Made by a program: the position numbers and the translations under genes. Under the pieces are notes generated by a model, which was given only the letters and a program-made list of their open reading frames with translations, made no database searches and was not told the DNA's origin. A DNA stretch of 13,953 nt from CAYHCE01 sp964355015 (GTDB lineage: Bacteria > Cyanobacteriota > Cyanobacteriia > PCC-6307 > Cyanobiaceae), in the NCBI GenBank assembly GCA_964355015.1, contig CAYHCE010000058.1, positions 1-13,953 on the forward strand. The letters are read 5' to 3'. Shown here one piece after another: positions 1-5,532 of this stretch; the stretch's first letter is position 1; each line of letters begins with the position of its first letter.

Positions 1-367
1 TACATACTTCTACACGGAGCCTTGCCAGCAACAGGGACCCCAGGCTATGGTTGAAGTCCTGGAAGGACTTAAGGATGTTGTATTGAGGTTTGCGAATTTT
101 TCGGAAACGAAGATTGCGTCATCAAAAAAGCTTCCAGTTTTGAAAAGCTCCCCGGTGTTAATAGCTCTGGGGTCTTTTCTTTTGTGGGCTTTTCCCAGTG
201 GGGATTGCAGGCATGTCTGGGATTCGCAAGCCTGAGCCGAGGTGAGTCTTTGCATAAGTGTTCGATTGCAACAGGTACTCATAGAAAGCAATAGTTCAAG
301 GCCGTCTTTCTGGGAGCTTTATCCATGGGAGTGTTTCGCGATTGCATGGATTGAGTGAACCTGCGTC
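1..367. other. Region without a recognisable gene
   Basis: Lower in GC than the rest. A plus-strand frame is open from the window edge to a stop at 233-235 and contains an ATG at 47 (VEVLEGLKDVVLRFANF, later a short hydrophobic run LIALGSFLLWAF). It could be the 3' end of a gene from outside the window, but I see no family resemblance, no ribosome binding site and no coding bias strong enough to call it. The minus-strand ORF over the same bases is no better. No tRNA, terminator or repeat was seen. Confidence 0.3.
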
Positions 368-1582
368 TCACACCCGCAGCAGGTAATGCAGCCCGTTCTC
401 CTGCCACACTGTTCTTTCCTTCCTGCCAATCAAGGAACCATTCGGTGCCAGGGATCACCGTGCCTGAAACCAACCCCAGGCCCGCGCTAGCGAGCGCTAC
501 GGGTGTGAAAGGGGCGGCGAAGACAGACAGCACCGCGCAGCAGCTGCCCCGACGCCAATTCCTGTCGCGCTCAGCGCCAGACGGCCGCGACGGCTTTCAA
601 GCCAACTGTCTCGTGCCTGCTGAGCCTTCTCCAATTCACCAGCGAGGTCGGGGATGACCCTGTGTTCTACATCGTCGGCGAACTCCTTTGTCCACGGCTC
701 CGCCTGAATGCGACGTGCCATCCAGCCGAGTGTGTCTCGCGTCTGACGCAGATCCGCTCCTTCAGGCCTGCGGATGCCAGAAGGTCAATCTTATGCTGGC
801 GAGCACGCCGGGTGCGAACAGCTTGCACGGCTGGATCGCCCCACGATCGAACCAGTTTGTGAGCCAGAGCACGGCTATGGAAGGGGTCATCGCTGATGGG
901 CGTAGCCGCTGCGTGGAGCAGGCCGGCGAACAGGGCGTGGTTCATCATTATGGCCTCGCCAAGTGCCAATGGGAAATCGGCGTAGCGGTATTCCACCCAT
1001 CGCCATAGCCCTCGCGGAACTCGTCGTAGGCCATGCCAGTCTGCGCATTCTCTTGGTACACATCCACGCGCTCGACCGCACCTTTGGGAATAGGCCGGTC
1101 GTTGCCTGGCAGATACGAAAGAGCCTCGACATGTTCGATATAGTCGTTAGCGGCATAGGCCATCTTGCTGGCCACCTCGCGCGCGAAGTCGCCCAACAGA
1201 TGGCGCATCGCCTGATCGGTTTGCAGGTTTTCCGGCAGCTTGGCCAGGGAGAGAGTCCAGCGCTGCTTGCCGCTCACCTGGCCCTCGGCATCGCAGAGGT
1301 CGAGGAAGACGCGGTCGGCCATGTTGCGGCGAATCGCTTCTGCGATCGGTTTTTCGTACTTGGCCAGCACCCTCGCCGGCGTGATGATCTCCAGGATCCC
1401 AGCGTCCTTGAGCAGGGTCACCGCATGACGGGCGACGTGATCGGCGCCGATGGTGATTGAAATTGCCCCGACCGGATCAAGGAACAGAGCTTGTCAAACC
1501 ACAGCGCGGCCACATTCAGGAGAGGAAGCTGCGCGTTGGTGAAGGACGCGCAGGGGTAGTAGAAGAGATTTTGCTCACTCAT
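368..1582 (-). pseudogene. Decayed gene for a roughly 405-residue protein of unknown function, about five frame lesions
   Basis: The ATG at 1582 begins MSEQNLFYYPCASFTNAQLP. The product can be followed through frame changes to RTVWQENGLHYLLRV and a TGA at 368-370. Lesions: near 1485 (after LWFDKL, resuming FLDPVGAISITIGADHVARH); near 993-1000 (GYGDG to VEYRYADFPLALGEAIMMNH); near 755-760 (LLASAGLKE to ADLRQTRDTLGWMARR, probably with some codons lost); near 534-541 (SATGIGVGAAA to AVLSVFAAPFTPVAL); and near 411-418 (DWQEG to RTVWQENG). The pieces are collinear and each is good coding sequence, so this is one gene with scattered indels. The middle is soluble and charged; the last quarter holds a hydrophobic stretch (SVFAAPFTPVALASAGLGLVSG). 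I do not recognise a function. A DUF6236-like hypothetical protein is a loose possibility. It lies directly after the membrane-protein remnant on the same strand. Confidence 0.7.
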
Positions 1583-1655
1583 GGTGCCGGTCGGTCATCG
1601 GCGGCACTCTTGGCGATTCCGCTCCATCGCTAAGGATGGCCAACGATAAAAAAAA

Positions 1656-1759
1656 TCAGCGGCAAGAATCCTGCGCATTCAACGTGTTGCGCCTGCACTG
1701 CCGTAGAACTCGTCCAGCCAGGAGCCGAGCAGGTAGACCAAGTGGCCGAAGAGATAGCT
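1656..1759 (-). pseudogene. 3' fragment of the membrane-protein gene, frameshifted and truncated
   Basis: Downstream of IS-A the frame continues with SYLFGHLVYLLGSWLDEFYG, the second membrane helix. It then loses phase and would stop at 1679-1681. Another frame gives RRNTLNAQDSCR with a stop at 1656-1658, which looks like the natural continuation, so a further small indel sits near 1690-1700. The rest of the protein appears to be missing. A short tail at about 1595-1630 (MERNRQECRR then TGA) may be the surviving end of the same gene, joined by a deletion. That last point is inference. Confidence 0.55.
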
Positions 1760-1776
1760 AGGGCTTCCTGAGAAAG
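1760..1776 (+). repeat. IS-A terminal inverted repeat, left end
   Basis: AGGGCTTCCTGAGAAAG, 16 of 17 bases inverse-matching the right end, preceded by AGCT (1756-1759). Confidence 0.9.
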
Positions 1777-1821
1777 TGAGAACCAGGCTCCAGGCCAACA
1801 AAGCGGGGAAGCCTGGCTCAC
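1776..1821 (-). terminator. Hairpin just past the IS-A transposase stop; possible terminator or transposon-end structure
   Basis: GTGAG-AA-CCAGGCT (1776-1789) pairs with AGCCTGG-CTCAC (1810-1821): 12 pairs with a two-base bulge and a 20-base loop. It begins 13 bases after the transposase stop codon in the direction of transcription and ends at the inner edge of the terminal repeat. There is no clean U-tract after it, only TTTCTC, so a classic intrinsic terminator is uncertain. A structure blocking read-through or used in transposition would fit equally well. Confidence 0.4.
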
Positions 1822-1834
1822 CTCTGAGTGTTCA

Positions 1835-3364
1835 TCAGGCTGCAGCTGGTTGATTGCTCGGGAGACGCTCCTCGGCTCTTCGGATGGCTTCATTGCCGAT
1901 CAGCAGCTGTAGCAAGAAGCCAATAAGGACAAAAAGAAGCTCCAGCAGCTTCTCGAGGTTCAACACGAGTACAGCCAATGCAATGGCTGATCCTTGGGTG
2001 ACGGCCAGCTTCTCACGAATCAGGCCCAATCCAAACCGCCGCTTCCCCTGTCCGATTTTGCCTTCGACAGCATTCCGTTGACGCTGATCATCAAGAAACT
2101 GCTTCTTCTCTTCTGCCACCAGCTCAGAATCGCTCTTGGGGCGACCAAGACGAGGTCCGCTCAGGCGAATACCGTGACGCTGACAGAAAGCGCGGTTCAC
2201 TCGAGTCCGATAAATCTGGTCTGCACAGATCACCTCTGGATAATGACCATGACGACGGCGATAGGCTCGTGCTTGAGCCTTCAGATCTTCTCCTTCGTTG
2301 TAGGGGGCGTAGCTCAGGCGATCCAGGAAGGTGAACCCATCACCCGTGACTGAAATGGAGATCTTGGCTCCGAATTCGACATTACACCTGGCCTTGCCAC
2401 GAACAATTGGCCTGATGTGAGCCTGGAAGAGGCTCACGATTCGATCAGGAATGCTTCTGCTGTCTGAGTGGTAGAGAATTCTCTGCTGGCGAACCAGTTC
2501 GCTGACCACCAAGAGCTTGTGATACCAGTGCCTTCCGGCGGCAAGAAGGCAGCCACCGCAGGCGATCAAGGCATCAATGCTGACAAGGTTTCGCTCCAGA
2601 TGGCCGAGCTGCTGCTTGATTGCCTTACGAATCTTGCTGATGCGAGGGCGCTTCTTTTTGGCCACGGCAAGAAACTGCTGCCGGGCTTTTGTGCGATGCG
2701 TGCGTGGCTTCTGGCCAAATACTTCTCTGATTGGTGGATGCATCACATCAATCAGTTTCTCGGTGACTTCTCTGGCTTCGTTGAGTAGGGATAAATCAGT
2801 CGGATAGCGGATATCAACCGGTGCGCAGGTGGCGTCAATCAAGAGTGTGCCCTGGTTGAGAGATGGCGTAGGCGAGTGATCATTGCTGCCGTGCCCTGTG
2901 GAAGCACCACCACCCTTGCCAGCATCCTGATCATCGTCGATCCCGGTGGACTGGATCACATTCAGACCATGGCGAACGATCCGTTCGTTGCAGTCGTTGA
3001 TCACTGACTCTGGCAGGCGCTTCCGGAAATAGACCATCATCGATGGATCGAACGGTGCGCAGAACTGGAATGCTTCCAATCCAATGAAGAATTGAAGGTA
3101 CGGATTCTCCTTGATCTGCTCGACCAGCTCTTCGTCTGTGATCACCAGGCGAGCCTTGATGATCAGGGCACCCAGTGCCATTCGAAATGGCTTGGCAGGC
3201 GCCCCAAATCCTTTGCAGAACTGCGACGCGTAGTCGTCCTCCAACTCATCCCAGGGAATGAGCTCCGCGAGCTTGATCCAGCGATTGTCACCAGAGAGCT
3301 GGCCACCAAACGGCAAGAAGAAATCCTCAAACGAGAGCTGATGACGATGCTCGCGTCGATACAT
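1835..3364 (-). CDS. DDE transposase of IS-A (IS5-like, DUF772 plus DDE_Tnp_1 type)
   Basis: Transposase of IS-A, 509 residues from the preferred ATG at 3364 (MYRREHRHQLSFEDF, matching the start of the IS-B enzyme). An upstream ATG at 3415 would add 17 residues, which is less likely because they have no counterpart in the relative. The N-terminal region carries WIKLAELIPW, GAPAKPFRMALGALIIK, TDEELVEQIKENPYLQFF and PFDPSMMVYFRKRL. The DDE residues are D177 (LLIDATCAPVDIRYPTD), D382 (ICADQIYRTRVNRAFC) and E434 (RNAVEGKIGQGKRRFGLGL). A Gly/Ser/Asp linker (142-168) lies before the core and a Leu-rich hydrophobic tail (460-490) after it. The frame is intact. No clear ribosome binding site is seen. 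Family placement is IS5-like, with IS1182 as the alternative. Confidence 0.9.
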   Translation of the reverse strand: MYRREHRHQLSFEDFFLPFGGQLSGDNRWIKLAELIPWDELEDDYASQFCKGFGAPAKPFRMALGALIIKARLVITDEELVEQIKENPYLQFFIGLEAFQFCAPFDPSMMVYFRKRLPESVINDCNERIVRHGLNVIQSTGIDDDQDAGKGGGASTGHGSNDHSPTPSLNQGTLLIDATCAPVDIRYPTDLSLLNEAREVTEKLIDVMHPPIREVFGQKPRTHRTKARQQFLAVAKKKRPRISKIRKAIKQQLGHLERNLVSIDALIACGGCLLAAGRHWYHKLLVVSELVRQQRILYHSDSRSIPDRIVSLFQAHIRPIVRGKARCNVEFGAKISISVTGDGFTFLDRLSYAPYNEGEDLKAQARAYRRRHGHYPEVICADQIYRTRVNRAFCQRHGIRLSGPRLGRPKSDSELVAEEKKQFLDDQRQRNAVEGKIGQGKRRFGLGLIREKLAVTQGSAIALAVLVLNLEKLLELLFVLIGFLLQLLIGNEAIRRAEERLPSNQPAAA

Positions 3365-3463
3365 GTGGAAAACTCTGGGCTGCTTTTCGGCGATATCGAG
3401 CCGAATTGCGCACATTCTACAGTCGAAGACTGTTCAGATCCATTGCAGTGCAGCCGCTCTGCC

Positions 3464-3480
3464 CTTTCTCAGGAGGCCCT
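3464..3480 (-). repeat. IS-A terminal inverted repeat, right end
   Basis: CTTTCTCAGGAGGCCCT, the inverse of the left end with one mismatch, followed by AGCT (3481-3484). Confidence 0.9.
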
Positions 3481-3577
3481 AGCTAGCAAAGAGGAAGGAG
3501 GCCCAGGCCTCCGCACCGGCGAGCCCGGCATAACGATCACTCCAGCACGACCAAGCCCGCCTCGCCCATCACTAGAT
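3481..3577 (-). pseudogene. Middle fragment of the membrane-protein gene, stranded between the two insertion sequences
   Basis: These 97 bases, including one TSD copy at each end, encode LVMGEAGLVVLE, then an in-frame TGA. A one-base shift at about 3538-3541 gives DRYAGLAGAEAWASFLFA, which runs into IS-A. The downstream fragment continues exactly with SYLFGHLVYLLGSWLDEFY once IS-A is removed. So the shift is a lesion in the host gene rather than an effect of either insertion. Apart from the two TSD copies, no IS sequence is present in this stretch. Confidence 0.7.
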
Positions 3578-3593
3578 AGGGACTCCTGAAAAA
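3578..3593 (+). repeat. IS-B terminal inverted repeat, left end
   Basis: AGGGACTCCTGAAAAA, identical over 16 bases to the complement of the right end, directly preceded by the AGAT target duplication (3574-3577). Confidence 0.92.
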
Positions 3594-3676
3594 TGGCCGA
3601 CGCCATATCACGCCGCAACGGGCATCTGAGGAGGGCTTACGCAGGCCATGGCCACGTCTATGCGGTGACTGGCCAA

Positions 3677-5233
3677 TCAATCGTTCCGTCTTTCGTCGGT
3701 AATTGCCCAGGCCCTCCCTGGTGAGGCATGGAGCCGGAGAAGGCTGCAGAGACAGGCAAAAATCAACATAAAAAAGAGGCGGAGCAGCCTCAGGATCTTC
3801 TCGGCACACATCACCAGGAAACTCATGGAGATTGAGGTTGCCGCGCCGTGGGCGAGCCTCGCCATGATCAGCTTCAGTGAATACTTTCGCTTGCCCGAGC
3901 CAAAGACTCCCTCCACTTCATTCCTTCGACGCTGATCGGCACTGAGTTGTTGCTTGTGAGCTGCATTGATCTCTGGATCTTTTGGTGGCCTGCCCAATCG
4001 TTTACCCGAGAGACGAATTCCTGCTCTCGTACAGAAGTGCCTGTTCTTGGCATTGATGTAAATCCGATCGGCGCATATTCGTTCAGGGTAACATCCATTG
4101 TCCTGCCTATGCTTCTCAGCCTGAGCAATTAGATCCTCGCTTTCGTTGTAGGCATCCCAGCTGAGTCGATGCAGAAACCCAAATCCATTGCTAACAGAAA
4201 TACTGATTTTGGCTCCGAATTCAACAGCAGCCCTTGCCTTTCCGCGAACAATGGGCCGTATCTGCCGCTGCACCAAATTGACAAGGCGATCAGGGATGCT
4301 CCTGGTCTTGCTGTGGAGCAGAATGGTTTGCTGCCGGTGGAGCTCACTGCAGGCAAGGAGCTTATGCCACCAATGCTTCTTGAGAGCTGAAAGGCCTGCC
4401 CCATCAGCGATCAGAGCATCAATGGCTTCCAGATTGCGCTGCAGATAGTCAAGCTGCCGCCTCACCGCAGCCTTGAGTCTTCTCCGGCGTGGCTTTTTCT
4501 GCTTCGCGACATTGAGGAAGTGTGCACGCGCCTTGCCTCGGTCATAACGCGGGCGATGCGCGCCATAACCGTTGCCTTGCTTGCAGAGATCGTCAATCAC
4601 TCTCTCTGTGGTCTGCCTCGCCTCATTCAACAGCTTCAGGTCCGTTGGATAGGTGATATCTGCAGGCGTGCAGGAGGCATCAATGCTGAGCGTGCCCCAA
4701 TTCTTTCCCTCTGGCCAGTCTGCGGGTTTCACCAGGCCATCAAGCGAGAGCTGATCGCCGTCGTCTTGATCATCCCCACTTGAATTGTCATCGTCATGGG
4801 ACTGAGAAGCGGCAGCCTCAATCAAAATCTCCTTGCCTCGCTGAACCACAAGCTCATTGATGTGCCTCAGGTCTTCATGTGAGAACCGCTTGCGGAAATG
4901 AACCATCATTGATGGATCAAATGGCACCTTGCTGGAGTAACCAGAAAATCCAAGGAAGAACTGCATGTAGGCGTTCTCCTGGATCTGGAGAACAGTCTCT
5001 TCATCTGTGAGCCCTAAACGCTGCTTAATGTAGAGCGACCCGAACGCCAGACGCACGGGCTTGGCAGGAGCACCCACATTTGCACTGAACTGAGGGGCAT
5101 AAGCCTCTTCCAGCTCTTGCCAGGGGATAAGTTCTGCAAGCTGCACCCAGCGGTTGTCAGGGTCAAGTGTGCCGCAAAAAGGCACGTGGAAGTCTTTGAT
5201 TGAAAGCTGACCGTTATGCTGCTTTCGGTACAT
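3677..5233 (-). CDS. DDE transposase of IS-B (IS5-like, DUF772 plus DDE_Tnp_1 type)
   Basis: This 518-residue protein catalyses movement of IS-B. The N-terminal DUF772-like region (about 20-120) has WVQLAELIPW, GAPAKPVRLAFGSLYIK, TDEETVLQIQENAYMQFF and PFDPSMMVHFRKRF. An acidic low-complexity linker (146-160) follows. The catalytic core shows D185 (LSIDASCTPADITYPTD), D389 (ICADRIYINAKNRHFC) and E441 (RRNEVEGVFGSGKRKYSLKL), the spacing expected of a DDE enzyme. The C-terminus is hydrophobic (470-500). The start MYRKQHNGQL aligns with an internal Met of the IS-A transposase, which supports it, although no good ribosome binding site precedes it. Placement in the IS5 family rather than IS1182 is not settled by sequence reading alone. 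Confidence 0.9.
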   Translation of the reverse strand: MYRKQHNGQLSIKDFHVPFCGTLDPDNRWVQLAELIPWQELEEAYAPQFSANVGAPAKPVRLAFGSLYIKQRLGLTDEETVLQIQENAYMQFFLGFSGYSSKVPFDPSMMVHFRKRFSHEDLRHINELVVQRGKEILIEAAASQSHDDDNSSGDDQDDGDQLSLDGLVKPADWPEGKNWGTLSIDASCTPADITYPTDLKLLNEARQTTERVIDDLCKQGNGYGAHRPRYDRGKARAHFLNVAKQKKPRRRRLKAAVRRQLDYLQRNLEAIDALIADGAGLSALKKHWWHKLLACSELHRQQTILLHSKTRSIPDRLVNLVQRQIRPIVRGKARAAVEFGAKISISVSNGFGFLHRLSWDAYNESEDLIAQAEKHRQDNGCYPERICADRIYINAKNRHFCTRAGIRLSGKRLGRPPKDPEINAAHKQQLSADQRRRNEVEGVFGSGKRKYSLKLIMARLAHGAATSISMSFLVMCAEKILRLLRLFFMLIFACLCSLLRLHASPGRAWAITDERRND

Positions 5234-5333
5234 GTGCGGCCATCATCAGTGGCAGCAATCCTCGATTGCCGCGTTCCCTGCCAGTTTATCGGCTTCCAAC
5301 CGCTGAGACCAGTTACGGCGCAGTGGATTTGCC

Positions 5334-5349
5334 TTTTTCAGGAGTCCCT
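5334..5349 (-). repeat. IS-B terminal inverted repeat, right end
   Basis: TTTTTCAGGAGTCCCT, the inverse of the left end, directly followed by the second AGAT copy (5350-5353). Confidence 0.92.
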
Positions 5350-5432
5350 AGATAGGTGAGCAGTGCGCCCGGCAGTAGGATCGAAAACAAATCCATCAGG
5401 CCGACGAAGAATGTCTGCGGCTCGAAGTTCAT
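5350..5432 (-). pseudogene. 5' fragment of a small membrane-protein gene interrupted by two insertion sequences
   Basis: From the ATG at 5432 the frame reads a hydrophobic start (TFFVGLMDLFSILLPGALL) and is cut at a Thr-Tyr position by IS-B. Removing IS-B and one AGAT copy, and then IS-A and one AGCT copy, gives a continuous product: first helix, then TYLVMGEAGLVVLE, one single-base frameshift, then DRYAGLAGAEAWASF, and a second hydrophobic helix (FLFASYLFGHLVYLLGSWL). The reconstruction predicts an inner-membrane protein with two helices in the surviving part. The function is unknown to me. The gene starts about 100 bp after the toxin stop on the same strand, the place where RHS loci often carry immunity or accessory genes, but that role is only inferred. 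The start is chosen because AGGGG precedes the ATG by six bases. Confidence 0.7.
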
Positions 5433-5438
5433 CTATTG

Positions 5439-5443
5439 CCCCT
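5439..5443 (-). promoter_or_regulatory. Candidate Shine-Dalgarno AGGGG of the disrupted membrane-protein gene
   Basis: AGGGG lies six bases before the ATG at 5432 on the minus strand and decides that start. It overlaps the last codons of a 13-codon ORF (5445-5486) that ends just upstream. Confidence 0.4.
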
Positions 5444-5444
5444 G

Positions 5445-5532
5445 CTATTGCTCAGCGGTCAGCCGTTCTTCTTCGCTGTAGTTCATATTCGTGGTTTGCC
5501 CCCTATTACTCGTTCTCTCGGGTTTACACGCG
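5445..5532 (-). other. Spacer between toxin stop and membrane-protein gene, with a 13-codon ORF
   Basis: No terminator-like hairpin follows the toxin stop. A short ORF (5445-5486, MNYSEEERLTAEQ) ends 12 bases before the next start. Its frame stays open upstream into the end of the toxin gene, overlapping it out of frame. It could be a chance ORF, a leader peptide or the tail of a degraded gene. The close spacing and lack of a terminator fit transcription continuing from the toxin into the downstream gene. Confidence 0.25.

Larger units (their letters stand above)
1760..3480 (-). mobile_element. IS-A: complete DDE insertion sequence, 1721 bp, inserted in the same membrane-protein gene
   Basis: The ends are 17-bp inverted repeats with one mismatch: AGGGCTTCCTGAGAAAG (1760-1776) against AGGGCCTCCTGAGAAAG read from 3480. 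The target duplication AGCT is at 1756-1759 and 3481-3484. One transposase ORF fills the element on the minus strand. Excision with one AGCT joins FA to SYLFGHLVY in frame in the interrupted gene, confirming the boundaries. The ends match those of IS-B at most positions (AGGG-N-YTCCTGARAAA), so the two belong to one family, but their transposases are clearly different proteins, not copies of one element. Confidence 0.92.
3578..5349 (-). mobile_element. IS-B: complete DDE insertion sequence, 1772 bp, inserted in the membrane-protein gene
   Basis: The ends are 16-bp perfect inverted repeats AGGGACTCCTGAAAAA (3578-3593) and its complement (5334-5349). A 4-bp target duplication AGAT lies at 3574-3577 and 5350-5353. 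A single transposase ORF fills the element on the minus strand. Removing the element and one AGAT restores the reading frame of the interrupted gene, which fixes the boundaries to the base. Similar ends and a similar transposase link it to IS-A. Intact transposase, ends and TSD suggest a fairly recent, possibly still active copy. Confidence 0.92.

Noticed and set aside
948..1421. A standalone 157-residue gene
   Set aside because: It is one segment of a longer broken gene; coding sequence continues in other frames on both sides.
368..1582. All frameshifts being sequencing errors
   Set aside because: Possible but less likely: the 8.4-kb toxin frame and both transposases show no such errors, and the damage is confined to two adjacent genes. 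It cannot be excluded without reads.
1630..1893. Minus-strand 87-codon ORF across the left edge of IS-A
   Set aside because: Chance reading frame covering the IS end and the second-helix fragment in the wrong phase; the in-phase reading is described under the pseudogene.
3537..3809. Minus-strand 90-codon ORF spanning the left edge of IS-B
   Set aside because: Not a gene. Its end (LVMGEAGLVVLE) is the host membrane-protein fragment read through from the noncoding end of IS-B, and its start overlaps the transposase out of frame.
1756..5353. Composite transposon formed by the two insertion sequences
   Set aside because: The two elements are different members of a family, each has its own 4-bp duplication, and the 97 bases between them are a piece of the interrupted host gene, not cargo.
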